NCBI GenBank assembly: GCA_021811185.1
Contig: JAJZPL010000002.1
Location: 95,917-159,916 of the forward strand
Reading direction: 5' to 3'
Length of the DNA stretch: 64,000 nt
DNA from: a bacterium
Lineage (GTDB): Bacteria; Elusimicrobiota; Elusimicrobia; Elusimicrobiales; UBA9959
Shown here: positions 37,087 through 47,127 of the stretch, piece by piece
Numbering within the stretch: position 1 is the stretch's first letter
Layout of the letters: every line of letters begins with the position of its first letter
Notes under the pieces: model-generated
Databases searched by the model: none
What the model was told of the DNA's origin: nothing
What the model saw: the letters and a program-made list of their open reading frames with translations, nothing else
Position numbers and translations under genes: made by a program

Positions 37087-39720
37087 TTATGGCCGGCCGC
37101 GGCGGCGAACAAGTTTTTCTGCCTCGACCGCCAGGAATATTACCGACGACAGGGTTAAAGCGAGGATGAGCTGGCCCGCGGGCAGGGGCTCAGTCCGGAA
37201 TATCCTGTTGGCCCACGGCGCATAAATTACCGCCAGCTGAAGGCCCAGCGTGAGAAGCACGGAATAAAGCAGCGGTTTATTGGACAGGAGCCCCATCCGG
37301 AAAAGAGAGCGCTTTTCCGAGCGTATCGCCAGCGCATGGCCCAGCTGGCTCAGGCAAAGCACCGTGAACACGATGGTCTGCCAATGCGCTCCGGCTTTCA
37401 TGGCCCAGGCCTGCGTGCCAAGGCACAGGAAGCCCATAAGCAGCCCCACCCAGATGACGTGCGCGCCAAGCCCGCCCGCGAAAAGGCTTTCGCATGGCGC
37501 GCGCGGGGGCCTTTCCATGATATCGGGCTCGGCGGCCTCGGCCGCCAGGGCCAGCCCCGGCAGCCCGTCGGTAACCAGGTTTATCCACAGGATCTGGATG
37601 GGCAGCAGCGGGATGGGCAGGCCCAGGAACGGCGCCAGGAAGATGGTCCAGATCTCGCCGGAATTGCAGGTGAGCACATAGCGCACGAACCGCCTGATAT
37701 TGTCGAAGATCCTGCGGCCCTCGCCCACCGCCTTAACGATAGTGGCAAAGTTGTCGTCGAGCAGTATCATGTGGGCCGCTTCCTTCGAAACGTCCGTGCC
37801 CGTTATCCCCATGGCCACGCCGATGTCGGCCCGCTTGAGAGCCGGGGCGTCGTTCACTCCGTCGCCGGTCATGGCGGCGAAATGCCCGCGCGCTTGCAGC
37901 GCCTTTACGATGCGCAGCTTCTGCTCCGGGGCGACCCGGGCGTAAACCCTTATGTTCTCAACCCGCCGCGCGAAGGCCTCCGGGGAGATCTTTTCCAGCT
38001 CCGCGCCGGTCAGCATGGCTGCGGCGTCGCCCGTGTTTATGATCCCCAGGCGCTCGGCGATATTGCGCCCCGTGACCGGGTGGTCGCCGGTGATCATCAC
38101 CGGCACTATGCCCGCCGACCGGCATTGGGCCACCGCCGCTTTGGCCTCTTCCCTTGGCGGATCGGTTATGCCCGCCAGGCCGATAAAGACCAGGTCTTTC
38201 TCGGCGTCGGCCAGGGACCCCGGGAAGGCGTCCCACTGCCTGGCCGCCAGGCCCAGCACACGCAGGCCCCTGGCGGCCATCCTCTCGGCCGCGGCGCGTA
38301 TTTCTTTCTTGCCGTCCGGTGTCAGCCCCGAAGAGGTCATAATCCGCGGGGAGTTTTCCAGCAGGCTCTCGGCGGCGCCCTTGGTCAGCGAGAAATAGGC
38401 CCCGCCCGCCCAGCCGCACAGCTGGCCGGCGTGGAAGGTGGTCATGCGCTTGCGCACGGAATCGAAAGGCAGCTCGGCTTTGCGCGGGTACTTGGCGTCC
38501 AGTTCCAGCTTCTCCAGGCCGCCGGCCTCCGCCAGCACGCAGAGCGCGGTCTCGGTGGGGTCGCCTGCCCAGCCTTCGCCTTTCCGCAGCGAATCGTTGT
38601 TGAGCGCGAAGCCCGCGAGCAGCCGCGCGTAGAGGTCGGGCTGCGGGGGGGCTTGCCCGGCCGCCAGCGGCGTTCCGTCCAGGTACAGCTCCTCCACCGT
38701 CATCTTGTTCTGCGTGAGCGTGCCGGTCTTGTCCGTGCAGATGTAGGTCACCGAGCCCAGGGTTTCCACGGCGAGCAGTTTGCGCACCAGCGCGTTCTGC
38801 TTCACCATCCTGCCGGCGCCCAGCGCAAGCGCTATGCTCATGACCGCGGGCAGCGCTTCGGGAATGGCCGCCACCGCCAGCGACACGGCCGTTAAGAACA
38901 TCAGCGCGGGCGGTTCGCCGCGCAGCAGGCCGGAAACAAAAACCAGGGCGCAGACGGCCAGCACGGCCCAGGCCAGCTTCTTGCCGAAGGCCGTCAGCCG
39001 CTTTTGCAGCGGCGTCTCGACCTCTTCCTCGTCCTGCAGCGAGCCGGCTATCTTGCCGAGCTCCGTGGCCATGCCGGTGGCCGTTACCACGCCCCGGCCC
39101 CTGCCGTAGGAGACCGTGGTGCCGCTGTAGGCCATGTTCAGCCTGTCGCCCAGCGGCAGGTCCCCGCCTGGCAGCGGGCCGCATTGTTTCTCTACGGAGA
39201 GGGATTCGCCGGTAAGCGCGGCTTCCTCGGTCTTCAGCGAAGCGCACTCGATAAGGCGCAGGTCCGCCGGCACCACGCTGCCGGCTTCCACCAGCACGAG
39301 GTCGCCGGGCACCAGCGCGGCGGCCGGGACGGACTCGGGGTTGCCGTCCCGGATCACGGAAGCGGAGGGCGCGGCCATTCTTTTAAGCGCCTCCATGGCT
39401 TTCTGGGCGCGGTATTCCTGCGTGAAGCCCATCACGGCGTTCAGGATAACTATGGCCCCTATAACGGCGGCGTCCAGCATCTCGCCTATGGCGCCTGAAA
39501 CTATGGCCGCGGCTATCAGTATCCCTATCAAGAAATCTTTGAACTGGCCGAGGAACATGGCCAGCGCGCCGCGCCCGGCTTTTTCCACAAGGGAATTCGG
39601 GCCGTATTCGGCCAGGCGCAGGGCCGCCTCCGCCGGGGAAAGCCCGGACAGGGAGGCGCCGAGCTCTTTTAAAAGCTGCGGGATCTCTTTGTTGTGCCAG
39701 TTTAAGGAGTTCGTTGCCAT
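37087..39720 (-). CDS. Cation-translocating P-type ATPase (Ca2+-ATPase-like)
   Basis: DKTGTLTQNKMTV, GDHPVTG, MTGDGVNDAPALKRADIGVAMG; TGES; start MATNSL preferred. Confidence 0.93.
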   Translation of the reverse strand: MATNSLNWHNKEIPQLLKELGASLSGLSPAEAALRLAEYGPNSLVEKAGRGALAMFLGQFKDFLIGILIAAAIVSGAIGEMLDAAVIGAIVILNAVMGFTQEYRAQKAMEALKRMAAPSASVIRDGNPESVPAAALVPGDLVLVEAGSVVPADLRLIECASLKTEEAALTGESLSVEKQCGPLPGGDLPLGDRLNMAYSGTTVSYGRGRGVVTATGMATELGKIAGSLQDEEEVETPLQKRLTAFGKKLAWAVLAVCALVFVSGLLRGEPPALMFLTAVSLAVAAIPEALPAVMSIALALGAGRMVKQNALVRKLLAVETLGSVTYICTDKTGTLTQNKMTVEELYLDGTPLAAGQAPPQPDLYARLLAGFALNNDSLRKGEGWAGDPTETALCVLAEAGGLEKLELDAKYPRKAELPFDSVRKRMTTFHAGQLCGWAGGAYFSLTKGAAESLLENSPRIMTSSGLTPDGKKEIRAAAERMAARGLRVLGLAARQWDAFPGSLADAEKDLVFIGLAGITDPPREEAKAAVAQCRSAGIVPVMITGDHPVTGRNIAERLGIINTGDAAAMLTGAELEKISPEAFARRVENIRVYARVAPEQKLRIVKALQARGHFAAMTGDGVNDAPALKRADIGVAMGITGTDVSKEAAHMILLDDNFATIVKAVGEGRRIFDNIRRFVRYVLTCNSGEIWTIFLAPFLGLPIPLLPIQILWINLVTDGLPGLALAAEAAEPDIMERPPRAPCESLFAGGLGAHVIWVGLLMGFLCLGTQAWAMKAGAHWQTIVFTVLCLSQLGHALAIRSEKRSLFRMGLLSNKPLLYSVLLTLGLQLAVIYAPWANRIFRTEPLPAGQLILALTLSSVIFLAVEAEKLVRRRGRP

Positions 39721-39759
39721 TAAATACTGCCCCGCGGCCATTATATGACTTAAGCGGAC

Positions 39760-39794
39760 AAAAAAAGAAGCCCCGGTTTGCCGGGGCTTTTTTT
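39760..39794. terminator. Terminator hairpin
   Basis: AGCCCCGG-TTTG-CCGGGGCTTTTTTTG. Confidence 0.82.
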
Positions 39795-39802
39795 GCGGGC
39801 CG

Positions 39803-40747
39803 TTACTTTGCCTTGTCCGCCTCAGGCGGCGCTTTGTGCGGGTGCTTTATCACCACCGACAGCATGATGGAAACCGCTAGTATGCCCAGCACCACGGAGA
39901 GCGAGATCAGGGCGTGGATGTGTATATAGCCGGAGATGAGCATTTTTACTCCGACATAGAACAGTATGATGGAAATGCCGGCTTTTAGGTAGCGGAACAG
40001 GTCCATCACGGAGGCCAGCAGGAAGTACAGCGAGCGCAGGCCCACTACGGCGAAGACGTTGGAGGTGTAGACGATGAACGCTTCCTTGGAAATGGCCAGC
40101 ACCGCCGGAATGGAGTCCACGGCGAAGATCAGGTCCGTGGTCTCTATCACCAGCAGGGTGGCGAACAGGGGGGTGGCGTGCCAGATATGGCGCTTGACGA
40201 AGAACTCGCCGTCGGCGGCCTCCTTGTCGATCGGGACGATCCTGGCCAGCAGTTTAAGCACCGGGTTGGAGCCGGGGTCCATCTCACCGTCCTTCTGCAG
40301 CATCATCTTGACCGAGGTGATGATAAGGATGCCGCCGAAGACGTAGATGATCCAGTTGAAGTTCTGTATCAGCTTGACGCCGGTGAAGATGAGGATGAGG
40401 CGCATGAACACTGCGCCCAGGATGCCCCAGGTGAGGATCTTCGGCTGGTACTTCTTGGGGATGCCGAAGTAGGCGAAGATCATGATGAACACGAACATGT
40501 TGTCCATCGAGAGGGAATACTCTATGACGTAGGCCGTGAAGAACTCTATCATCCGCTCGAAGCCCAGCATGTAGCCTGTCAGGAAGCCGAACAGCGCGGC
40601 CACTATAACCCAGAAGGCGCAGAGCATCAGGGCCTCCTGGCGGGTGATCTCGTGGGCGCGCCCGGCCGAGAGTTTAATGTCCGCTATGAAAAGGCCGGAG
40701 GCGGTGACCGCGAATACGAGCCACATTATTTCCAGGTTGGTGAGCAT
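39803..40747 (-). CDS. TerC/Alx-family integral membrane protein
   Basis: YVIEYSLSMDNMFVFIMIFAYFGIPKKYQ, TTDLIFAVDSIPAVLAISKEAFIVYTSNVFAVVGLRSLYF. Confidence 0.93.
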   Translation of the reverse strand: MLTNLEIMWLVFAVTASGLFIADIKLSAGRAHEITRQEALMLCAFWVIVAALFGFLTGYMLGFERMIEFFTAYVIEYSLSMDNMFVFIMIFAYFGIPKKYQPKILTWGILGAVFMRLILIFTGVKLIQNFNWIIYVFGGILIITSVKMMLQKDGEMDPGSNPVLKLLARIVPIDKEAADGEFFVKRHIWHATPLFATLLVIETTDLIFAVDSIPAVLAISKEAFIVYTSNVFAVVGLRSLYFLLASVMDLFRYLKAGISIILFYVGVKMLISGYIHIHALISLSVVLGILAVSIMLSVVIKHPHKAPPEADKAK

Positions 40748-40843
40748 AACGTAGATTATATAAATAAAGCCGTGCAGGATAAACTTCTTGAAAATACTCC
40801 GGATATAAATTAGAATTTAGGCATACTTCAGTCAGGAGGAACA

Positions 40844-41827
40844 ATGAGCGAAACTTTCGACATAGTGCTGCTGCTGGCCCTGCCGGCTTCCGGGAAGTCC
40901 GAAGTGAGGCGTTTTCTCGCCAACATCGAGCCCCAGCGGCTCAAGAAAGAATTTCACATAGGGGCGAACCTCCAGCTGGACGACTTCCCCTACGTGCACA
41001 TGATGCGCCGCGCCGACGACGAACTGGTAAAGCTCGGCAAGGCCCGCATCTTCTTCAAGGCCGGCGACAAGCCTTTCATAAATACCAAGGATTGGGGTAC
41101 GCTGATCCACCTGCTGAACGAGGACTACTACGACCTGATGGCGAAGAAGGTGACCACCACCTCCTCCGCCGCCGACCTGCTGCTGCGCCGCATCGACCTG
41201 GCCGGCGAAAAGGCCAAGATCGCCCCGCGCCTGGTCAAACTCGATAAGGATACCTGGAGCACTGTGGCCGCCGCGCTCGAGAAAGAAGCCCGCGCGATGC
41301 TGGACGAAAAGCACGCCGCCTACCCCGACTCTTTCGAAGGGAAGACCATCGTGATAGAGGCCGCCCGCGGCGGTCCCGATAAGTCCTCCTTCCCGCTGCA
41401 GGACCCGCTGGGCTACCAGTACTCGCTCAGGGAGCTGGCCCCGGAGATCCTCAAGAAAGCCGTTATCCTGTACGTGTGGGTCACCCCCGAGGAGTCCCGC
41501 CGCAAGAACACCGCCCGCACCAACCCCAACGACCCCGGCTCCATCCTGCACCACGGCGTGCCGATGGAAGTGATGCTGAACGACTACGGCTGCGACGACA
41601 TGGACTACCTGGAGAAGAATTCCGAGGTTCCCGGTACCATCACCGTGGCCGCCCACGGCACCAAGTACCATCTGCCCATAGGCCGCTTCGATAACCGCGT
41701 GGACAAGACCTCGTTCCTGCGCGTGGAGAAGAAGGACTGGGACCCGAAGATGGTGGCCGACGTCACCAACGGCATAAAGGCCGCCACCGACAAACTGTTC
41801 TCCATGAAGACGCTCGCCGGCAAATAA
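40844..41827 (+). CDS. P-loop NTPase/kinase-like protein of unknown function
   Basis: RBS AGGAGG; N-terminal IVLLLALPASGKSEVRRFL Walker A-like motif. Confidence 0.7.
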   Translation: MSETFDIVLLLALPASGKSEVRRFLANIEPQRLKKEFHIGANLQLDDFPYVHMMRRADDELVKLGKARIFFKAGDKPFINTKDWGTLIHLLNEDYYDLMAKKVTTTSSAADLLLRRIDLAGEKAKIAPRLVKLDKDTWSTVAAALEKEARAMLDEKHAAYPDSFEGKTIVIEAARGGPDKSSFPLQDPLGYQYSLRELAPEILKKAVILYVWVTPEESRRKNTARTNPNDPGSILHHGVPMEVMLNDYGCDDMDYLEKNSEVPGTITVAAHGTKYHLPIGRFDNRVDKTSFLRVEKKDWDPKMVADVTNGIKAATDKLFSMKTLAGK

Positions 41828-41840
41828 GCCCGGTTAACAT

Positions 41841-41882
41841 AAAGAGAGGCCGCCGGTTTTAAACCCGGCGGCCTCTCTTTTT
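41841..41882. terminator. Bidirectional terminator
   Basis: AAAGAGAGGCCGCCGG-N~9-CCGGCGGCCTCTCTTT. Confidence 0.87.
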
Positions 41883-41897
41883 GCCTCGCGTGAACCG

Positions 41898-43385
41898 CTA
41901 CTTGTTCCAGCTGTCCACCCTGGCTTCCGCCAGTTTGCTGTGGTGCCGGCCGTAGAAGAAGTAGATCGCCATGCCCACGGCCATCCAGATGATGAGCCGC
42001 AGCCAGGTGGCCCAGGGCAGGAAGCCCATCTGCGCGATGCAGATGGCGGCGCCCAGGGCCGGCACGAGCGGCACCAGCGGGGTCTTGAAGGGGCGCGCCA
42101 GTTCCGGGTGCGTGCGGCGCAGCACGATGATGCTGACGCAGACGATCGCGAACGCCAGCAGCGTGCCGATGGAGACCATTTCGCCCAGCGCGCCTATCGG
42201 GAACAGCCCGCCCAGCAGCGCCGCCACCGCGCCGGTGACCATGGTGGTAATGTGCGGCGTGCGGAAGCGCGGGTGCACCTTGGAGAAGAAGGGGGGGAGC
42301 AGCCCGTCGAGCGACATGGAGTAGAAGATGCGCGGCTGCCCCAGCAGCAGCACCAGCATCACGGAGGACAGGCCCGCGATGGCGCCTATCTTTATGAACT
42401 TCCTCAGCCAGAACAGGCCCTGGCCGGCGGCGTTGACGCCAACGGCGATGGGGTCCGGCACCAGGAGCTGGTCGTACTTTACTATGCCGGTGAGCACCAG
42501 CGCCACCAGGATGTAGAGGACGGTGCAGATGGCGAGAGAGGACAGGATGCCTATGGGCATGTCGCGCTGGGGGTTCCTGGCCTCCTGCGCCGCGGTGCTG
42601 ACCGCGTCGAAGCCTATGTAGGCGAAGAAGATCACGCCGGCCCCGCGCGCTATGCCGCTCCAGCCGAACTGCCCGAACGTGCCGGTATTGGCCGGGATGA
42701 ACGGGTGCCAGTTGGCGGAATTAACGTAAGCCGCGCCGAACGCTATGAAGAGGATGACCACGACCACTTTAACGGCTACGGCGATGTCGTTCACCGTGGC
42801 TGATTCGCTGATGCCGATCACCAGCAGGCCCGTGACCGCCGCGATGATCAGCACCGCCGGCAGGTTTATGATGGCGCCTGTGGAGGCCCAGCCCGCGACG
42901 TGGTCGAAGGAGAAGGGCGCCGAGGAGAGGGCGTAGGGGATGTTGACCCCGAAATCCCTGAGGAAGCTGGTGACGTAGCCGGACCAGCCCACTGAAACCG
43001 TGGCCGCCCCGAACAGGTATTCCAGGATCAGGTCCCAGCCGATGATCCAGGCAAGCAGCTCGCCGATGGTGGCATAGGAATAGGTATAGGCGGAGCCCGC
43101 TATGGGGATCATGGAGGCGAACTCGGCGTAACACAGGCCCGCGAAAGCGCAGCCCGCGGCCGAGATGATAAAGGATAGCACGATGGCCGGGCCGGCGTAC
43201 TGGGCGGCCGCCTGGCCTGTCAGCACGAAGATGCCCGCGCCGATGATGCCGCCCACTCCGAGCAGCGTAAGGTTCATGGCGCCCAGGGTTCGTTTGAGCG
43301 AGTGCTCTTTCTCCTCGGCCTGCGCCATCAGCGCCTGCAGGGACTTCTTCCTGAATAATGCTTTCATAGCCCTCCCGGTGTACAC
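41898..43385 (-). CDS. APC-family amino acid permease (cationic amino acid transporter-like)
   Basis: LGVGGIIGAGIFVLTGQAA, GLCYAEFASMIPIAGSAYTYSYATIGE, FFAYIGFDAVSTAAQEARNPQRDMP. Confidence 0.93.
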   Translation of the reverse strand: MYTGRAMKALFRKKSLQALMAQAEEKEHSLKRTLGAMNLTLLGVGGIIGAGIFVLTGQAAAQYAGPAIVLSFIISAAGCAFAGLCYAEFASMIPIAGSAYTYSYATIGELLAWIIGWDLILEYLFGAATVSVGWSGYVTSFLRDFGVNIPYALSSAPFSFDHVAGWASTGAIINLPAVLIIAAVTGLLVIGISESATVNDIAVAVKVVVVILFIAFGAAYVNSANWHPFIPANTGTFGQFGWSGIARGAGVIFFAYIGFDAVSTAAQEARNPQRDMPIGILSSLAICTVLYILVALVLTGIVKYDQLLVPDPIAVGVNAAGQGLFWLRKFIKIGAIAGLSSVMLVLLLGQPRIFYSMSLDGLLPPFFSKVHPRFRTPHITTMVTGAVAALLGGLFPIGALGEMVSIGTLLAFAIVCVSIIVLRRTHPELARPFKTPLVPLVPALGAAICIAQMGFLPWATWLRLIIWMAVGMAIYFFYGRHHSKLAEARVDSWNK

Positions 43386-43467
43386 AGAATTTTAAAATGG
43401 TACCAACTTTGCGCGGCCGCGCGCAATCGGCTTTTCGCCGGGCGCGGTAAAAGGTAGAATTGGCCTG

Positions 43468-43665
43468 GTGATCCACTTTAACGACCAGCCGTTGGAAACG
43501 GCGAAAGACGGCACCCTGGAGGACCTGCTCAGACGGCTGGGCCGCGAGCCGGCCCGCACGGTTGTAACGGTGGACGGGGACTTCGTGCCGCCCTCGGAGT
43601 ATAAAAGATTTAAGGTGCCCGACGGGGCCCGCGTGAGCGCGCGGGAACTGCCGGGCGGAGGCTGA
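43468..43665 (+). CDS. MoaD/ThiS-like sulfur carrier protein
   Basis: 65 aa ubiquitin-like sequence; C-terminal GG; directly upstream of AOR. Confidence 0.72.
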   Translation: MIHFNDQPLETAKDGTLEDLLRRLGREPARTVVTVDGDFVPPSEYKRFKVPDGARVSARELPGGG

Positions 43666-43668
43666 ACT

Positions 43669-45558
43669 ATGGATAAACAATTGAAAGTTCTGCACGTGGA
43701 CGCGGCTTCGGCTTTTTACCGCGTGGAGCGGTTCCCGGTGGGCCCTTTCTGGGGGCCGGTGGACCTGGGCCTGCACCTCGTCGGGCGCGAGGCGGGCAGG
43801 CAGAGCGTGCTCAATTTCGGCACGGGCCTGCTGGCCGGCTCCATTTTCCCCGGTTCGAACCGGCTGATGTTCTCCGGGCACTCGCCCTGCTGGGGCGGGT
43901 TCTATATTTCCGCCATGGGCGGGGCCGGACTGATCTTCGACGACCTGGGCATCAACATGGTGTCCCTGCGCGGCAAGGCGCCCGCGCCTTCCGTGCTGGT
44001 TCTCAACCGCGAGCATGGCGAAGAAGTGCAGGTGGAGATAGTGCCCGTGGATGTTAAAGCCATCTGGGGCGCGGCCCCGGGCGGCGTGTACTCGCTGATG
44101 GACGCGGTCTACGCGCGCTGGGCGGGGGAATTCAAGCAGACGCCGCGCGTGCTGGCCGTCGGCCCCGCGGCGGAAACCACCGATTTCGGCGCCATCGTCT
44201 CGGCTCCTTTCGCGGACGGCAAGAGCACCCACGCCGACTGCTGGGCCGGGCGCGGCGGGTTCGGCAGCAAGCTGTTCCGGGAGCACGGCATCTGCGCCGT
44301 GATCTACGGCGGCACCTGCCTCGACGAGGATTTCCGCGACCGCACCGTGGCCGACGAGTGGTTCCGCGGCCGCTACGAGCAGAAGGTGGCCGCCAAGGAT
44401 TTCGAGGCCACCACCAAGTACCGCTTCGACCCCAAGTTCAATACCGGCGGCACGTTCGGCGTCAATTATTCCACGCTGAACGGCAAGATCATGGCGTTCA
44501 ACTACCGGAGCGCCCTGTGGCCCGAAGAGCGGCGCCTGGCCATGAACAAGGCCCTGGTGACCGGCCACTACCTCAAGCAATTCAATAACGAGACCATAGC
44601 CGCCAAGCAGCAGCGCACCTGCGGCGAGCCCTGCGCGGCTGTCTGCAAGAAGCTCAACGGCGAGTATAAGAAGGATTACGAGCCCTATCAGACCATGGGG
44701 CCGCTGTGCGGCATCTTCGACCAGCGCGCCGCCGAGCGCCTCAACCACCACGCCGACGCCGCGGGCTTCGACGCCATCTCAGTTGGGGGGGTGCTCAGCT
44801 GGCTGATGGACTGCCTTGCCGACGGGCTGCTGAAGCCCGATGCGATCGGCGTAAAAACCGCGCCACGCTGGGACCTGGACAAGTTCGACGTCGTGGCCGA
44901 TTCCTCGCACAACGCCGACCTCGGGAAGGCGCTGATAGACGTTATCCTCAAGCCCGGCGGGCCGCTGGACCTTTCGCTCGGGCCCCGCAAGCTCGCCCGC
45001 AGGCTGTCGCGCGAGAAGAACCCTGAGATAGGCAAGCGGCTGGTCTGCAACGCCAACGCCCGCAACGGCTGGATGGTGCCAAACCAGTACTGGAACTCCG
45101 GCGCGCTGAGCCCCATGCCCATCATGGGCAAGTACTACATGTACTACGGCTTCGATTTCGTGCCGCCCCGGCAGCTCGGGCGCCTGAACGCCAACCGCAT
45201 GGTGCAGGAGCTCATCATCGACGACCTGGGCATCTGCCGGTTCCACCGGGGCTGGGCGGAGGAGATGGCGCCGGAGATCGTGGAACATATCTGGGGGAAC
45301 TCCGCGCAGTTCCTGGACGTGGTCAAGGCCACCGCCGGGCGGATCAACAGCAGGAACGTCGCGGTGTTCTGGGAATCCGAAAGAGACATAGACTTCGTGT
45401 TTTCCGCCATGAAGCGGCGGCGCGACGTGGACGGGGACAAAGCCCCGGAGTTGGATAAATGGATAAAGGCCTTCGAGGCAGACAAGAACGCGGCCGCGCT
45501 GGACTATTGGTTCGAGATCCGCAAGGGCATAGCCGAGACCCTGAACACCCTGGCCTGA
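43669..45558 (+). CDS. aor: Aldehyde:ferredoxin oxidoreductase-family tungstoenzyme
   Basis: FSGHSPCWGGFYISAMGGAG, CGEPCAAVCKK cluster-like motif, DFRDRTVADEWFRGRYE. Confidence 0.87.
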   Translation: MDKQLKVLHVDAASAFYRVERFPVGPFWGPVDLGLHLVGREAGRQSVLNFGTGLLAGSIFPGSNRLMFSGHSPCWGGFYISAMGGAGLIFDDLGINMVSLRGKAPAPSVLVLNREHGEEVQVEIVPVDVKAIWGAAPGGVYSLMDAVYARWAGEFKQTPRVLAVGPAAETTDFGAIVSAPFADGKSTHADCWAGRGGFGSKLFREHGICAVIYGGTCLDEDFRDRTVADEWFRGRYEQKVAAKDFEATTKYRFDPKFNTGGTFGVNYSTLNGKIMAFNYRSALWPEERRLAMNKALVTGHYLKQFNNETIAAKQQRTCGEPCAAVCKKLNGEYKKDYEPYQTMGPLCGIFDQRAAERLNHHADAAGFDAISVGGVLSWLMDCLADGLLKPDAIGVKTAPRWDLDKFDVVADSSHNADLGKALIDVILKPGGPLDLSLGPRKLARRLSREKNPEIGKRLVCNANARNGWMVPNQYWNSGALSPMPIMGKYYMYYGFDFVPPRQLGRLNANRMVQELIIDDLGICRFHRGWAEEMAPEIVEHIWGNSAQFLDVVKATAGRINSRNVAVFWESERDIDFVFSAMKRRRDVDGDKAPELDKWIKAFEADKNAAALDYWFEIRKGIAETLNTLA

Positions 45559-45573
45559 GCGGCCCAGTAAATG

Positions 45574-45605
45574 AAAAGACCGGAGGAAGGCCTCCGGTCT
45601 TTTTC
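45574..45605. terminator. Bidirectional terminator
   Basis: AAAAGACCGGAGG-AAGG-CCTCCGGTCTTTT (approximately). Confidence 0.85.
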
Positions 45606-45620
45606 TTTGGCCGCGCGGCG

Positions 45621-46943
45621 TCAGGGTTCGTCTATGTACTTGCGGGTTTCCGCCGCGACCACCGGGGCCAGCAGCAGCAGCGAGATGAGGTTCGGAACGG
45701 CCATCAGGCCGTTGAAGATGTCGGCGAAATTCCAGACGGCCGGCAGGGCAGCCACGGACCCCACCATGACGGCGGCTATCCAGAGGTACCGGTACGGCAT
45801 CACGGACTTCACGCCCAGCAGGTATTCCGCGGCTTTCTCGCCGTAGTATTCCCAGCCCAGGATGGTGGAGAACACGAAGGTCAGTAGCCCCAGGCTGAGC
45901 ACCGCCGGCCCTATATATGGAATATGGGAGAAGGCGCTCTTGGTCAGCTCCGCCCCTTTCAGCCCGCTTTGCCAGTCGCCGGCGCTCACGATAACCAGGC
46001 CCGTCATCAGGCACACGACCACGGTGTCCCAGAAGGTGCCCGTGGAGGAGACCAGCGCCTGCCGCACCGGGTTCCTGGTCTGGGCGGCCGCGGCCACTAT
46101 TGGGGCCGAGCCCAGGCCGGACTCGTTCGAGAAAAGGCCGCGCGCGATGCCGTAGCGCATGGCCTCTTTAACGCCCGCGCCCATAAAGCCGCCGACGGCG
46201 GCCTGGCCGGAAAACGCGGAAGAGATGATCAGGGCGATGGTCCCCGGCAGCCTGCCGAAGTTCAGCAGCAGGATCAGCCCGCAGCCCAGCACGTAGAAGA
46301 CCGCCATGAACGGCACCAGCTTTTCGCACACCCTGGCGATGGACTTTATCCCGCCGAGGATAACGACCGCGGTGAGCGCGGTCATCGCCGCGCCGCTGAT
46401 CCAGGCGGATAGCCCGAAGGTGTGCCGGAGCATCTGGGCGATGGAATTGGCCTGCACCATGTTGCCGATGCCGAAGGCGGCCACGGCGGTGAAGAAGGCG
46501 AAGATCACGCCCAGCCACCTGGCGTTGAGGCCGCGCTCCAGCACGTACATCGGGCCGCCGGAGATCTCGCCGTTGGGGAGCGTGACGCGGTATTTCACGG
46601 AGAGCAGCGCCTCGGCGTACTTGGTGGCGATGCCGAACACCCCGGTGAGCCACATCCACAGCACGGCGCCGGGGCCGCCCGCGGCCACCGCCGTGGCCAC
46701 GCCCACGATGTTGCCGGTGCCGATCGTGGCGGCCAGCGCCGTCATCAGCGCGCCGAACTGCGAGATCTCGCCCGCGCCCTCTTTCTCCCGGCTGAAGGAA
46801 AGTTTTATGGCCTTGGGCAGGTGGCGCTGGATGATCCCCAGCCTGAAAGTAAGGTAGAGGTGCGTGCCGAAAAGCAGGATGATCAGCGGCGCGCCCCAGA
46901 CGAGGGCGCTGGTCCTTTCAAGCAAGGCGTTAAAATTTTCCAT
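45621..46943 (-). CDS. AGCS-family sodium:alanine symporter
   Basis: ALAATIGTGNIVGVATAVAAGGPGAVLWMWLTGVFGIATKYAEALLSVKYR; RGLFSNESGLGSAPIVAAAAQT. Confidence 0.93.
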   Translation of the reverse strand: MENFNALLERTSALVWGAPLIILLFGTHLYLTFRLGIIQRHLPKAIKLSFSREKEGAGEISQFGALMTALAATIGTGNIVGVATAVAAGGPGAVLWMWLTGVFGIATKYAEALLSVKYRVTLPNGEISGGPMYVLERGLNARWLGVIFAFFTAVAAFGIGNMVQANSIAQMLRHTFGLSAWISGAAMTALTAVVILGGIKSIARVCEKLVPFMAVFYVLGCGLILLLNFGRLPGTIALIISSAFSGQAAVGGFMGAGVKEAMRYGIARGLFSNESGLGSAPIVAAAAQTRNPVRQALVSSTGTFWDTVVVCLMTGLVIVSAGDWQSGLKGAELTKSAFSHIPYIGPAVLSLGLLTFVFSTILGWEYYGEKAAEYLLGVKSVMPYRYLWIAAVMVGSVAALPAVWNFADIFNGLMAVPNLISLLLLAPVVAAETRKYIDEP

Positions 46944-47082
46944 CCGTGAATTCTAACTTATTTCGCCGTCCCCAGGGCCTGGCCGCCGCCGTTCGCAGTG
47001 AAAACCGCTTAAGCGTCCCGGGCCGTTCAGCCGGGTTTTTGTAAAACCCCTGTTAATTTACTAATATATATTGACGTTATTC

Positions 47083-47127
47083 GCCGAGGTAGCTCAACTG
47101 GTAGAGCGTTCGCTTCGTAAGCGAATT
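47083..47127 (+). pseudogene. Truncated tRNA-Thr(CGT): acceptor 5' strand, D arm and anticodon arm only
   Basis: GCCGAGG TA GCTC aactggta GAGC G TTCGC TTCGTAA GCGAA, then no T arm or 3' acceptor (would need CCTCGGC). Confidence 0.8.

Noticed and set aside
37336-38895. 519-aa plus-strand ORF antisense to the P-type ATPase
   Set aside because: No domain, composition typical of antisense GC-rich translation
42769-44751. 660-aa minus-strand ORF
   Set aside because: Spans the end of the APC permease (other frame) and antisense of AOR; spurious. Likewise 45459-45887 and 41940-42803
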